Of a DNA stretch of 64,000 bases, positions 14,875 to 24,800 are shown in pieces. A model generated the notes under the pieces. That model searched no databases. It saw nothing but the letters and a program-made list of their open reading frames with translations, and was not told where the DNA came from. The translations under genes were made by a program, and so were the position numbers. The stretch lies in assembly GCA_002786355.1 (NCBI GenBank), contig PGCO01000007.1, forward strand, positions 1 through 64,000. Reading direction: 5' to 3'. Numbering within the stretch: the first letter of the stretch is position 1; each line of letters opens with the position of its first letter. The stretch is from Sediminibacterium sp. FEMGT703S. Lineage in GTDB: Bacteria; Bacteroidota; Bacteroidia; Chitinophagales; Chitinophagaceae.

Positions 14875-15969
14875 TTAAGCTGTATAAAATGGATAATCGG
14901 TATACCCTTTTTCCCCTGGGGTATAAAATGTTTGCTGATCAACTTCATTTAAAGGGGCATCTAATTGATACCTATTTACTAAATCTGGATTGGAAATAAA
15001 TGGAACTCCAAAAGCCACTAAATTGGCATCTCCTGCTTCTATAACTTGCGTTGCTGTTTCTTTATTAAATCCTTTATTAATAATAAGGGTTCCTTTATAT
15101 ATAGGTCTATAATGCTTTGCTACTTCAGCTACTGCAAATGGTAAATGATCTACTGGAATAAAGGGTTCTGTTAAATGTAGATATGCCAATCCATAATCGT
15201 TTAATCTGCTTACGATATAATCGTGTGTAGGTATGGTGGTTTCGTCCATAGTGATTCCAAATAACCCATTTAAACTTGGGCTTAGTCTAAGACCCACTTT
15301 ATTATAATCAATTACACCCTTAAATGCATCTAGAATATCGAACAAAATTCTTGCACGATTTTCGATAGTTCCACCATATTCATCAGTTCTATGATTAGCA
15401 GTAGCATTAAAAAATTGCTGTAACAAATAACCATTGGCTCCATGAATTTCTACTCCATCAAAACCTGCTTTGATAGCATTTGCTGCTGCATTTTTGAAAT
15501 CTTCTATTGTTTGCTGAATATCTTCAATGGTCATTTCCTTTGGAGTAACCGTATCAGTAAATCCATTTTTGGTGTAAGACTTTTCGTTTGGATTGATTGC
15601 TGATGGTGCAAGCGGCAATGACCCATTGTGAAAATCTGGGTGAGACATTCTTCCAACATGCCATAATTGTATAAAAATTTTACCTCCCTTTTCATGTACT
15701 GCTTTGGTTACTGACTTCCAGCCTTCTACTTGTTCTTCGGAATAAATACCTGGAACATTAATATAGCCTACTCCTGCAGTACTTACTGGAGCCCCTTCTG
15801 TTACAATTAGGCCGGCAGTTGCTCTTTGTGCATAATAAGTAGCCATCAACTGATTGGGAACTCCTGCTGCATTGTCTGCTCTGCTTCTAGTCATAGGTGC
15901 CATGACCATTTTATTGTTTAATTCCAATCCTGCCAATTGATATGGCGTAAATAATACTGAACTATTCAT
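14875..15969 (-). CDS. Old Yellow Enzyme family alkene reductase (NemA-like), 364 aa
   Basis: FMN-dependent barrel. The motifs are MAPMTRSRA (FMN site), GGKIFIQLWHVGRMSH, the substrate-binding GVEIHGANGYLLQQFFN, and the phosphate-binding VAFGVPFISNPDLV near the C-terminus. It reduces activated C=C bonds or nitro-compounds with NADPH. The length is that of the family. Its neighbours are a Rossmann protein 9 bases upstream and an SDR 11 bases downstream, so the unit looks like an electrophile/redox-stress operon, under the Crp/Fnr-type regulator encoded just upstream. Confidence 0.93.
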   Translation of the reverse strand: MNSSVLFTPYQLAGLELNNKMVMAPMTRSRADNAAGVPNQLMATYYAQRATAGLIVTEGAPVSTAGVGYINVPGIYSEEQVEGWKSVTKAVHEKGGKIFIQLWHVGRMSHPDFHNGSLPLAPSAINPNEKSYTKNGFTDTVTPKEMTIEDIQQTIEDFKNAAANAIKAGFDGVEIHGANGYLLQQFFNATANHRTDEYGGTIENRARILFDILDAFKGVIDYNKVGLRLSPSLNGLFGITMDETTIPTHDYIVSRLNDYGLAYLHLTEPFIPVDHLPFAVAEVAKHYRPIYKGTLIINKGFNKETATQVIEAGDANLVAFGVPFISNPDLVNRYQLDAPLNEVDQQTFYTPGEKGYTDYPFYTA

Positions 15970-15978
15970 ATTGTTGTT

Positions 15979-16464
15979 TTATATAAGTGATTTTTTAAAA
16001 AGAGGTTTTAATCCGCACATATGGACTATTTCCCCTGTTATTGATAAAGAATTTTCATCTTTTCCCTCAACTATTGCTGTTGTGTTGGCCCAATCTACTG
16101 CAATGAACTTTGAATAAGGTAACATAGGATGTAGAGTAGCCGAATCTAAATGGGCTTTCTTTATTTGTATTACAGTTTTACAAGTAGTTACTTCAACTAT
16201 TTTTGAAGCAATTGATGCTTGTTCAGCTGCTTCATTTGCAGCAATAATGATGGTATCTGCCTCCCATGAAGCATCTTTACTACATACAGCCAATTCTATT
16301 TGCGCTTTTGGGTGATGCTCAGTAACTAATTGTTTTAATTGATATAACTTTTCTTCTGATTGATCCACTAACAATAATGGATAATTTCCAGCAATTTTAT
16401 TTGCGATTAATTCACCAATTTCTGAATTAGCCCCTAAAATAGCTATGGTATTACTGTATTGCAT
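15979..16464 (-). CDS. Rossmann-fold NAD(P)-binding protein, 161 aa
   Basis: The opening strand-turn-helix AILGANSEIGELIA (residues 9-22) is a nucleotide-binding glycine loop, followed by LLVDQSEEKL, where the acidic D suggests NAD binding. The rest is too short for a full SDR or NmrA protein (161 aa) and no YxxxK motif is visible, so it may be a stand-alone binding domain or a reduced oxidoreductase. It is the first gene after the Fnr-like box and promoter and is followed closely by the OYE gene. Function unknown. Confidence 0.75.
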   Translation of the reverse strand: MQYSNTIAILGANSEIGELIANKIAGNYPLLLVDQSEEKLYQLKQLVTEHHPKAQIELAVCSKDASWEADTIIIAANEAAEQASIASKIVEVTTCKTVIQIKKAHLDSATLHPMLPYSKFIAVDWANTTAIVEGKDENSLSITGEIVHMCGLKPLFKKSLI

Positions 16465-16483
16465 GAATCAATTGATTGAAATG

Positions 16484-16491
16484 CAAAACTA
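16484..16491 (-). promoter_or_regulatory. -7 box of the Rossmann/OYE/SDR operon
   Basis: On the minus strand 16491-16484 reads TAGTTTTG, an exact match to TAnnTTTG, 20 bases before the start codon at 16464. No TTTG box is seen at the usual upstream distance, which fits an activator-dependent promoter. Confidence 0.5.
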
Positions 16492-16534
16492 ACTGTACTA
16501 TTCTTTTTTTAACTTGAGAAAGGATAAGAAATCA

Positions 16535-16552
16535 ACTTGATCTAAATCAAGT
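16535..16552. promoter_or_regulatory. FNR/CRP-type box upstream of the redox operon
   Basis: A perfect palindrome ACTTGAT-CTAA-ATCAAGT containing TTGAT-N4-ATCAA, the classical FNR half-site spacing. It overlaps the stop codon of the Crp/Fnr gene. Its centre lies about 56 bases upstream of the centre of the -7 box, roughly -63 relative to the expected start, a class I activator position. Confidence 0.7.
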
Positions 16553-17137
16553 ATTTGGAACATTCTTGTTTAGTTTATTCTTTATTCTACTGAGTGTTTC
16601 TGGAGTAATGCCTAAATAGGAGGCCACCAACTGTTGAGGTATTCTTTTAATGAGCTCAGGATTGGTTGCAGATAAATGAATAAACTTTTCTTCTGCAGAA
16701 TTGGAGATAGAACTAATCAGCCTCCTTTCCTTTGAAATAATATTATTCTGAAAAAGTATTCTAAAATACCTTTCCATTACAGGTACTTTTAATAACATTT
16801 CTTCAAAATCTGGTCTACTTATCAATAGCAACTCAGAGTCCTCAATTGCATCTATATGATAAGTTGATGGTTCAATAGACAAGAAACTCAACATATCGGC
16901 CATCCACCATCCTTCCCAGGCAAAATGAATCATATGCTCAATTCCTTTGTCGTCTACATTATATGAACGCAATAGTCCTTTCTCTACAAATGCCAAATGC
17001 CTGCATATATTTCCTTCCTGGAGCAAGTACTGCCGCTTTCTGATTTTCTTAGGTGAAAAAAATGTTTTAACAAGCTTTTGCTCTGCTTCGGAAAGCAACA
17101 CTTTATCTTTAACTTGAGAGAAGAATACTTCGAACAT
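16547..17137 (-). CDS. Crp/Fnr-family transcriptional regulator, 196 aa
   Basis: N-terminal cyclic-nucleotide-binding-type beta roll (about 25-115) and C-terminal helix-turn-helix (166-190). The recognition helix reads ETLSRIKNKL with E180, S183 and R184, the ExxSR pattern that in FNR reads TTGAT half-sites. There is only one cysteine (C45) and no N-terminal Cys cluster, so it is not a [4Fe-4S] oxygen sensor like E. coli FNR; the signal is unknown. It lies directly upstream of, and on the same strand as, the Rossmann/OYE/SDR operon, with a matching box at their junction. Confidence 0.9.
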   Translation of the reverse strand: MFEVFFSQVKDKVLLSEAEQKLVKTFFSPKKIRKRQYLLQEGNICRHLAFVEKGLLRSYNVDDKGIEHMIHFAWEGWWMADMLSFLSIEPSTYHIDAIEDSELLLISRPDFEEMLLKVPVMERYFRILFQNNIISKERRLISSISNSAEEKFIHLSATNPELIKRIPQQLVASYLGITPETLSRIKNKLNKNVPNT

Positions 17138-17191
17138 CTAAACAAAATTACATCAAATGGCTATCATTTAATTTTAAACGAACAATTGAAT

Positions 17192-17851
17192 ATGAAAAAG
17201 AGATTCTGGAGCATTTTGGCATTTTTTATTTTTTCTGCAACCACAATCCATGCACAACAGTGGTCGCCAGAAGAGCAATTAGAATTATTTGGCTATTGTG
17301 AAAAGGGATTATTAATGAAGGAATTGGGTATTTCGGAAGAAACAGCCAATAAAATTGGTCAAATTAATTATTGGGCTACTTTACAGAAACTTAAAATAGA
17401 AGCCAATACCAACGATACTTTTGTTACTGCTAACGAAGTAAACCAAGAAGTACTCAAAAAATATAAAGCTTTATCCATAACAGGAGAAAGAGCTAAAGGA
17501 CTGATTAGCAGAATGAGTGCGTCTGGCTGTGCTATTACACAACTTAAATTCAATAAAAGCTATGACACACTTACAAAAGTTCAGTTGGTAGCTGCTTACA
17601 AAACCAAATTCAGAAAAAAAATTATTGATCAGTTGGGGGTAAATGGCAGACAAGCGGATTTAATTATTGACGCTGAAGCCTGGAAGCAAAAAGAAGCACT
17701 AGTGGTGGCTCAAATAGCTGAGACTGATTTTAATAGAATTAGAAAAACAGTTCAATTAAATAAAGAATTTGATAAGAAATTGGTGATGATTGATTTGAAT
17801 GAACAACAAAAAAGTCAAGCAGTTGAATTTTTTATACAAAATCAATTATGA
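17192..17851 (+). CDS. Exported helical protein of unknown function, 219 aa
   Basis: Signal peptide MKKRFWSILAFFIF...HAQQ (residues 1-22). The mature protein is predicted almost entirely helical and charged, with repeated patterns such as LGISEETANKIGQI and LGVNGRQADLIIDAEAWKQ that look like two copies of a helix pair. A periplasmic, Spy/LTXXQ-like role is possible but I see no certain motif. A longer frame from 17078 would overlap the divergent Crp/Fnr gene, so ATG 17192 is used. The GNAT gene overlaps its stop codon by 4 bases. Confidence 0.8.
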   Translation: MKKRFWSILAFFIFSATTIHAQQWSPEEQLELFGYCEKGLLMKELGISEETANKIGQINYWATLQKLKIEANTNDTFVTANEVNQEVLKKYKALSITGERAKGLISRMSASGCAITQLKFNKSYDTLTKVQLVAAYKTKFRKKIIDQLGVNGRQADLIIDAEAWKQKEALVVAQIAETDFNRIRKTVQLNKEFDKKLVMIDLNEQQKSQAVEFFIQNQL

Positions 17852-18384
17852 GTCAATACGATTTCCGCAAAATAAGCGCTGCTGATATAATTGAATTGCA
17901 AAAAATTAGTCGGGCTACTTTTAGAGACACTTTTGCTGAACATAATACCGAAGAAGACTTAAATCATTATTTAGATGAACAGCTTTCTTTTAATAAGCTA
18001 TCAGAAGAACTGAATAACCCTTATTCTACTTTTTATTTTGCTTCTGAAAATGAAAAGCTAGTTGGTTATTTAAAATTAAATTGTTCAACTGCGCAAACTG
18101 AATTAATTGATGAAAAAGCTTTTGAAATTGAACGAATCTATATTCTTAAAGAATATTTTGGAAAAGGACTGGGTCAGTTTTTACTAAATAATGCAATTAA
18201 AATAGGTAAAGAGATGAACCCTACTTATATATGGCTTGGAGTTTGGGAAAAGAATTCTAGAGCAATTCGTTTTTATGAAAAAAATGGGTTTAAAGTATTT
18301 AGTAGTCATTTATTTACTTTAGGAAATGATGTTCAAACAGATTTATTAATGAAATTAGCAATCACCAACGAATACTATTTATGA
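17848..18384 (+). CDS. GNAT N-acetyltransferase (PaiA/SSAT-like), 178 aa
   Basis: GNAT fold with FEIERIYILKEYFGKGLGQFLLNNAI holding the acetyl-CoA loop (about residues 103-118, FGKGLG) and the motif B segment WLGVWEKNSRAIRFYEKNGFK. The N-terminal SRATFRDTFAEHNTEEDL resembles polyamine N-acetyltransferases of the PaiA type. Substrate not proven. It overlaps the upstream gene (ATGA) and the downstream gene by 4 bases each, so all three are one translationally coupled operon. Confidence 0.88.
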   Translation: MSQYDFRKISAADIIELQKISRATFRDTFAEHNTEEDLNHYLDEQLSFNKLSEELNNPYSTFYFASENEKLVGYLKLNCSTAQTELIDEKAFEIERIYILKEYFGKGLGQFLLNNAIKIGKEMNPTYIWLGVWEKNSRAIRFYEKNGFKVFSSHLFTLGNDVQTDLLMKLAITNEYYL

Positions 18385-19031
18385 AAACCATTTACTTAAT
18401 CGCCGCATGTTTATTTAGCATATCTGTACAAGCGCAGCAAGACATAAAAGGGGCTTATAGTTCTAAAGAAGATAAAGAAGTCATTCTTTGCTTAATGGAT
18501 GGCTATTTTGTTGAAACCAAATACAGTGTTAATGCCAAAGCATTTAATTATACATGGGGAGGACCATTTGTGAAAGAAGGGAATAAATTACTTATAACCA
18601 TTCATTTTGATTCTAGAGATAAAGCAGTAGTTGGTAAAACAAAAGAGATTTCATTTGGAGAAAAACACCAAACATTAATTGATAAAGGTGAAAATATTTT
18701 GGCTGGAAATTGGAGGATGAGTGGAAGAAAAAATGGTGACCAATTTACAGAGAACCCCCTAAGAGCTAGACGTACGTATAAACTTTTAACAGGAACTCGT
18801 TTTCAATGGATGGCAATCAATATTGAAACTGGAGAGTTTTCTGGCACTGGTGGCGGAACTTACCGTTTTATCAATGGAAAATACACCGAGAATATTGAGT
18901 TCTTCAGCCGCGACTCTTCTAGAGTGGGGGCATCACTCAATTTTACTGGTAAGATTGAAAATGGACAATGGCACCACAGTGGACTTAGTTCAAAAGGTGA
19001 TCCTATTTACGAAATATGGTCAAAAAACTAG
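18381..19031 (+). CDS. Secreted protein of unknown function (membrane or secreted protein family), 216 aa
   Basis: Signal peptide at residues 1-18 (VQAQ). The mature region is beta-rich and aromatic, with a likely lipocalin-like plan: IKGAYSSKEDKEVILCLMDGYFVETKY and then GTRFQWMAINIETGEFSGTGGGTY. Such proteins are common in Bacteroidota and have no known role. It is the third gene of the coupled operon from 17192. The 3' end overlaps the convergent desaturase gene by 4 bases. Confidence 0.8.
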   Translation: MKTIYLIAACLFSISVQAQQDIKGAYSSKEDKEVILCLMDGYFVETKYSVNAKAFNYTWGGPFVKEGNKLLITIHFDSRDKAVVGKTKEISFGEKHQTLIDKGENILAGNWRMSGRKNGDQFTENPLRARRTYKLLTGTRFQWMAINIETGEFSGTGGGTYRFINGKYTENIEFFSRDSSRVGASLNFTGKIENGQWHHSGLSSKGDPIYEIWSKN

Positions 19032-19774
19032 TTCTTCGCTTTAATAGGAACTAATTTAATGATCCCTATCCAATGAAAGATTTTAATGATTGGATAACAA
19101 GGATCTATTTCCCACCATTTGGCTGCAAAATTTGGTCTTGCTCCTGCATGGTGATGATTGTTTTGAAATAATTCTCCTAACATTAAAAAGTCGATGATTA
19201 AAGTATTTTTAGAATGATCTTTTTCTTGAGGAAAATTTCTATACCCATATTTATGTCCTGCCCAATTAACAACCGCACCTTGAATTGGTCCAATTAAAAA
19301 ATGAATTGGTAAGAATAAAAACATCCACCATTCTGTTGCAAAGAAATAATAGAATGTAATATATACTAGTGCAAAAAATATTCTTGTAATCCAACTATCC
19401 GCAATTTTATCAATGATTGGATAAACAGGAAAATTTTTATCAAACTTTGGTTCAACAGGCATTGTTCCTTTTAATACACCATGGTATACTTTTTTTGTAT
19501 GCCACATCATCGTAAATACTTCTTTAAAAAAATGTGGCGTGTGTGGATCCTTCTCGGTATCACTGTATGCATGGTGCATTCTATGTAATATGGCATACGC
19601 TCTTGCATTTAAATAAGAAGTGCCTTGCGTTACCCAAGTATAGATATACCAAAACTTTTCCCAGAATTTATTCATGGTAAACATTTTATGTGCTGAGTAT
19701 CTATGTAAATAAAATGTTTGTCCAAAAAGAGAGAGATACCAATGAAGTACAAGGAAAATGATAATGGCAGCCAT
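19028..19774 (-). CDS. Acyl-CoA/fatty-acid desaturase, 248 aa
   Basis: Membrane-bound di-iron desaturase with all three histidine boxes: HRYSAH at 24-29, HRMHH at 64-68, and NNHHHAGARPNF near residue 205. Hydrophobic helices lie at about 1-20, 125-145 and 146-165. It should place a double bond in saturated acyl chains, using an electron donor encoded elsewhere, to adjust membrane fluidity. It is shorter at the N-terminus than many Delta-9 desaturases, since the first His box comes at residue 24. A small palindrome lies 15 bases upstream of its start. Confidence 0.92.
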   Translation of the reverse strand: MAAIIIFLVLHWYLSLFGQTFYLHRYSAHKMFTMNKFWEKFWYIYTWVTQGTSYLNARAYAILHRMHHAYSDTEKDPHTPHFFKEVFTMMWHTKKVYHGVLKGTMPVEPKFDKNFPVYPIIDKIADSWITRIFFALVYITFYYFFATEWWMFLFLPIHFLIGPIQGAVVNWAGHKYGYRNFPQEKDHSKNTLIIDFLMLGELFQNNHHHAGARPNFAAKWWEIDPCYPIIKIFHWIGIIKLVPIKAKN

Positions 19775-19788
19775 AGAATCAAAAGGAT

Positions 19789-19802
19789 TTAGTTAGAACT
19801 AA
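19789..19802. promoter_or_regulatory. Palindrome in the desaturase leader
   Basis: TTAGTT-AG-AACTAA, perfect 6-base arms with a 2-base spacer, 15 bases upstream of the desaturase start. It may be an operator for a lipid-sensing regulator. Chance occurrence in an AT-rich leader cannot be excluded. Confidence 0.3.
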
Positions 19803-19915
19803 TGCAAAGATTAGGCATTATTTTAAATAAAAATCTTTTGTTAACAGCTTACAATATATTGGACCCCTGTAATTACACAGCAGATTATCACACAATAAAA
19901 AAAGATATATATCGC

Positions 19916-20530
19916 TTAGGGTTTTTCCCAACTCTTTGTTAATGGATTGTATTGCTTTAAAATTTTCGCTGGGTTCCCTCCCACAATTGTATAAGGTGGA
20001 ACATTTTTAGTAACCACAGAGCCTCCTGCTACGATTGAGTGCTTTCCGATCGTAACACCTGCTACCACAACTGAATTGGCTCCAATCCAACAATCCTCTT
20101 CTATTACAATTTGTGCAGTAGTTTCTTTTTGATTCTTTATAGGAATATCTGGATCTGTATATCCATGATTTAAACCAGATAAAACGATATTTTGGGCTAA
20201 AATGGTATTGTTTCCAATACTTACAGGACCAATCACTGTATTACTTAATCCTAAATGAGCATTTTCTCCGATATAAACATCCCCTACCATATTATTAATG
20301 CAACAGAAATCTTCTATCACTGCTTTTTTACCCAATGTGAAATTATTCCATGGGGCTAGGTCTAGTCTTGCATAATTCCTGATTACAGCCTTTCGAGACG
20401 TTTTGTGCTTAAAGGGATTAATGAACAAGCGCACCCATAGTCTACATCCGGGTGCTGTTTCTGAAACCATCAGCCAATAAACCCATTTTTTTAATCGAGG
20501 GTTAGATTTGATTTTTTGCACTATGCCCAT
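19916..20530 (-). CDS. Hexapeptide-repeat acetyltransferase (left-handed beta helix), 204 aa
   Basis: Isoleucine-rich hexapeptide repeats run from about residue 65 to 190 (HLGLSNTVIGPVSIGNNTIL, DCWIGANSVVVAGVTIGKHSIVAGGSVVTKNV). The closing PPYTIVGGNPAKILKQY is the usual end of the maltose/galactoside/NodL acetyltransferase group. It probably O-acetylates a sugar, perhaps in a surface polysaccharide. The gene stands alone on the minus strand, with no glycan cluster nearby, so the acceptor is open. Confidence 0.88.
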   Translation of the reverse strand: MGIVQKIKSNPRLKKWVYWLMVSETAPGCRLWVRLFINPFKHKTSRKAVIRNYARLDLAPWNNFTLGKKAVIEDFCCINNMVGDVYIGENAHLGLSNTVIGPVSIGNNTILAQNIVLSGLNHGYTDPDIPIKNQKETTAQIVIEEDCWIGANSVVVAGVTIGKHSIVAGGSVVTKNVPPYTIVGGNPAKILKQYNPLTKSWEKP

Positions 20531-20662
20531 ACCATAAATGTATAATTGGTAGCTCTTTAAACCAATTTTAATTTAAAAACTTGTTAATTCTAACTATTCA
20601 ATGAACAATTTAGACAATAACCGACTTCTATAAAGGCGAATATTAAAAAAACATTAAAACAG

Positions 20663-20670
20663 TATATTTG
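20663..20670 (+). promoter_or_regulatory. -7 box of the RND efflux operon
   Basis: TATATTTG matches TAnnTTTG exactly and lies 23 bases before the adaptor start codon. No clear TTTG box is seen 19-21 bases upstream, so the promoter may be weak or activator-dependent. Confidence 0.5.
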
Positions 20671-20693
20671 CCGCTTATTTAACCTAAAAAGTT

Positions 20694-21848
20694 ATGAAAA
20701 TCTATCGTTCAGCTCAAAATAATCTATTTTTTTCGGTTTTTATTTTTGGCAGTCTAGGCCTATTTAGTTGTGAAAACAAACAAAAAGAGGGCACAGCAGA
20801 GTTAATTCCATCACTACCAGTTGTTGAAGTAATTCAGAAAGATACCATTTTGCAAACCGACTATGTTGCAGACATTCAGGCTGTAAAAAATGTGGAAGTA
20901 AGGGCTAGGGTGCAAGGATTTTTAGAAAAAATATTCGTAGATGAGGGTCATGAAGTAAAAAAAGGGCAGCCGATGTTCCAAATTAACGATTTGGAATATA
21001 AAACTGAATTAGCGAAGGCAAAGGCAGCTGTATCGAGTGCAGTGGCTGAAGCAAAAGCGGCTGAGTTAGAATTAGGCAGAACCAAAATTTTAGTTGAAAA
21101 AAACGTTATTGCTCAAACAGAATATGATCTAGCTGCTTCAAAAGTAAAAGCAGCCAAAGCTAAAATTGATGAAGCATTATCCGTGCAAACTAGCGCAGAA
21201 ACCAAGCTGTCGTATACTTTTATCCGCGCTCCTTTTGATGGTATTATTGATAGAATTCCTTTAAAAATGGGAAGCCTAATTGATCCAGGTGCACTATTAA
21301 CTACTATTTCTGACGTACATAACGTATTTGCTTATTTCAATATATCGGAGAACGAATACCTACAATACAAAAAATCTATTGTAAAAGGATTAAAGGAAGA
21401 TAGAATAGTACATTTATTATTAGCAGATGGTACACAATACGGATATGATGGTAGAATTGAAACCAGTGACGGTGAATTCAATGAAAATACCGGGGCCATT
21501 GCATTTAGAGCGCGTTTTCCTAATCCCAATAAATTATTAAAACACGGTGCTTCTGGTAAAGCTAGATTAACTGCTGCGGTTGAGAACGCAATTATTATAC
21601 CTCAAAAAGCCACTTTTGAAATTCAAGACAAAACATTTGTTTTTGTTGTAGACAAAAATAATATGATTCAAACAAGGGCTTTTAAACCAGGTAGAAGAGT
21701 TGCGCAGTATTATATTGTTGAATCAGGTTTAAAACCAGGGGAAAACATTGTTTACGAAGGTGTCCAAAGCATTCGTCAAGGGTCAAAAATAAAACCCTTA
21801 AAAATGAATTTAGATAGTCTTATGCAAATAGCACTAACCATCAACTAA
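20694..21848 (+). CDS. RND efflux periplasmic adaptor lipoprotein (AcrA/MexA type), 384 aa
   Basis: Lipoprotein signal with lipobox LFSC (Cys at about residue 26). Membrane-fusion-protein plan: a lipoyl half (residues 60-100, GFLEKIFVDEGHEVKKGQPMF), an alpha hairpin rich in Ala, Lys and Glu (about 100-165), the second lipoyl half (FIRAPFDGIIDRIPLKMGSLIDPG), then beta-barrel and membrane-proximal domains. It joins the inner-membrane pump to the outer-membrane channel. First gene of the operon; the pump gene starts 7 bases after it. Confidence 0.94.
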   Translation: MKIYRSAQNNLFFSVFIFGSLGLFSCENKQKEGTAELIPSLPVVEVIQKDTILQTDYVADIQAVKNVEVRARVQGFLEKIFVDEGHEVKKGQPMFQINDLEYKTELAKAKAAVSSAVAEAKAAELELGRTKILVEKNVIAQTEYDLAASKVKAAKAKIDEALSVQTSAETKLSYTFIRAPFDGIIDRIPLKMGSLIDPGALLTTISDVHNVFAYFNISENEYLQYKKSIVKGLKEDRIVHLLLADGTQYGYDGRIETSDGEFNENTGAIAFRARFPNPNKLLKHGASGKARLTAAVENAIIIPQKATFEIQDKTFVFVVDKNNMIQTRAFKPGRRVAQYYIVESGLKPGENIVYEGVQSIRQGSKIKPLKMNLDSLMQIALTIN

Positions 21849-21855
21849 CTCAATC

Positions 21856-24800
21856 ATGCTAGAAACTTTTATAAAAAGGCCAGTTTTATCACTGGTCATC
21901 TCAATTATTATTACTCTATTGGGTGTATTGTCTTTGTTTACGTTACCGATCACCCAATTTCCTGATATTGTTCCACCATCAGTAACGGTTACAGCAAAAT
22001 ACACTGGAGCAAATGCAGAAGTTTGTGCTAAAGCAGTTGCTACTCCGCTAGAAAGAGCCATTAATGGGGTTCCCGGTATGACTTATATGTCTTCGGTATC
22101 TAGTAACAATGGAATTACACTGATCACTGTTGCATTTAAAGTAGGTATTGATCCCGATGTTGCTGCAGTAAGTGTTCAAAACCGTGTAAGTACTGTATTA
22201 GATGAACTTCCAGAAGAAGTTATTAAAGCAGGTGTTACTACAGAAAAGGATGTAAATAGCATGTTGCTTTACTTAAATGTGATGAGTGAAGACACTGCTG
22301 CAGATGAACAGTTCATTTATAATTTTGCAGACATTAATATTCTACAAGAACTAAAGCGCATAGACGGAGTAGGATTTGCTGAAATCATGGGACAGAAAGA
22401 ATATTCTATGCGTGTTTGGTTGAAGCCCGACAGAATGTTAGCATATAATGTTTCCGCGCAAGATGTTATTAATGCTTTGAGAAATCAAAACGTAGAAGCT
22501 GCCCCAGGTAAAACAGGAGAGAGCTCTGGCAAAAATCCTCAGAGCTTACAATATATTCTTCGTTACACAGGTAAATTCTTTGAACCCAATCAGTATAAAA
22601 ACGTAGTAGTAAAATCTGAAAACAACGGATCAATACTGTACTTAAAAGACATTGCTGATATTGAATTTGGTGCAATGACTTACAGCATGATTTCTAAAAC
22701 AGATGGCAAACCATCTGCGTCTATCATGTTAAAACAACGTCCAGGATCTAATGCAAAAGACGTAATTACCAAAGTAAAAGCTAGAATGGCTGAGTTAAAA
22801 GCGTCTTCATTCCCTCCTGGTATGAAGTACAATTTTGCTTATGATGTTTCGCGTTTCTTAGATGCTTCTATTAAAGAAGTTTTAAAGACTTTGATTGAAG
22901 CTTTTATACTTGTATTTATCATTGTTTTTATTTTCTTACAAGATTTTAGGTCTACTTTAATTCCTGCTTTAGCAGTACCCGTTGCCTTAATTGGAACACT
23001 AGCATTTATGCAAGTAATGGGTTTCTCTATAAATCTATTAACGCTGTTTGCATTAGTATTAGCGATTGGTATTGTGGTAGATGATGCGATTGTTGTGGTA
23101 GAAGCGGTACACGTAAAAATGGAAGAGCAACACTTGTCTGCAATGGATGCCACGTTAGCTGCAATAAAAGAAATTGCTAGTGCGGTAATTGCTATTACAC
23201 TCGTTATGTCTGCTGTGTTTTTGCCCGCTGCATTTCTTACAGGATCTGCAGGAGTCTTTTATAGACAGTTCTCTTTAACACTAGCAGTATCGATTGTGAT
23301 TTCTGGTATTAATGCATTAACCTTAACACCTGCTTTATGCGCACTACTCATTAAAAATACCCATGGTCAACCCAAAAAGAAAAATTTATTGGGTAGATTT
23401 TTTAACTCATTTAATATCGGGTTTGCAAAAACTGAGTCAAAATATACCAAATTGGTTACTTGGATCAGTGGAAGAAAAATAGTAACAATTGGATTATTGA
23501 TTGCATTTTTTGTGGGAACAGTTGGAGTAAATAGTGTATTACCTGGTGGCTTTATTCCTACTGAGGATCAGGGAATCATTTATGTAAACGTTTCGGCTCC
23601 AGCTGGTGCAACGGTTGAAAGAACAGAGAATGTATTGGTACAATTAGAAAAAGTAATTAAAGATATTCCAGCTATTGAAAATATTACTACGCTGAGTGGA
23701 TATAGTTTAATTACAGAAGCAGCTGGTGCATCATATGGTATGATGATGATTAATCTAAAGCCTTGGAAAGAAAGAGAACAAACTGTTGCTGAATTAATTC
23801 CAATGCTAAAAGAGAAGACCAGTAAAATTAAGGATGCGAACATTGAATTCATGCCTCCACCAACAGTTCCTGGTTTCGGTAATACCAGTGGTTTTGAATT
23901 AAGGGTTATTGATAAAACAGGTACAGGGAATTTGCAACAAACAGCTAATGTAACCAATCAATTGATTGAAGATATAAAAGCTGCTGGTGTGGTTGGTTCT
24001 GCATATACAGGGTTTGATCCAAGCTTCCCCCAATACATGATTCATATTGACTATGATATGGCAGCTAAAAAGGGAGTAACTGTAGACAATGCCATGACCG
24101 ATTTGCAAACATTAATTGGTAGTTACTATGCAACCAATTTTATCCGATTTGGTCAAATGTATAAAGTAATGGTTCAGGCATACCCTAATTATAGAGCTAA
24201 GCCGAATGACTTAATGAATCTGTACGTTAAAAATGACCGAGGAGAAATGGTTTCTTATGGCACATTCATTAAACTAGAAAGAGTTTATGGACCAGAACAG
24301 TTGACTCGATACAATATGTACAATGCCGCGATGGTGAATGGTGAACCAAAATCTGGGTTTAGTAGTGGTGAAGCAATTGAATCAGTTGAAAAAGTTGCCA
24401 AAGAAAAACTGCCTAGAGGATATAGCTACGAATGGTCTGGTATCACAAGAGATCAAATTGCTTCAAGTGGTCAAGCGGGGTCTATCTTTTTAATTTGTTT
24501 AATATTTGTTTATCTCATTCTTTCGGCTCAATACGAAAGTTTTATCATGCCTTTTGCGGTCATTCTTTCTTTACCAACCGGGATTTTTGGTGCATTTATA
24601 GCATTAAAACTACTAGGTCTTGAAAATAATATTTACGCACAAGTAGCATTGGTGATGTTGATTGGATTACTTGGAAAAAATGCCATTTTGATTGTAGAGT
24701 TTGCTATGCTAAGAAGAAGTCAAGGCTACTCGATTTTAGAAGCTGCTAAAGAAGGAGCTGTATCAAGATTAAGGCCCATTTTAATGACTTCCTTTGCATT

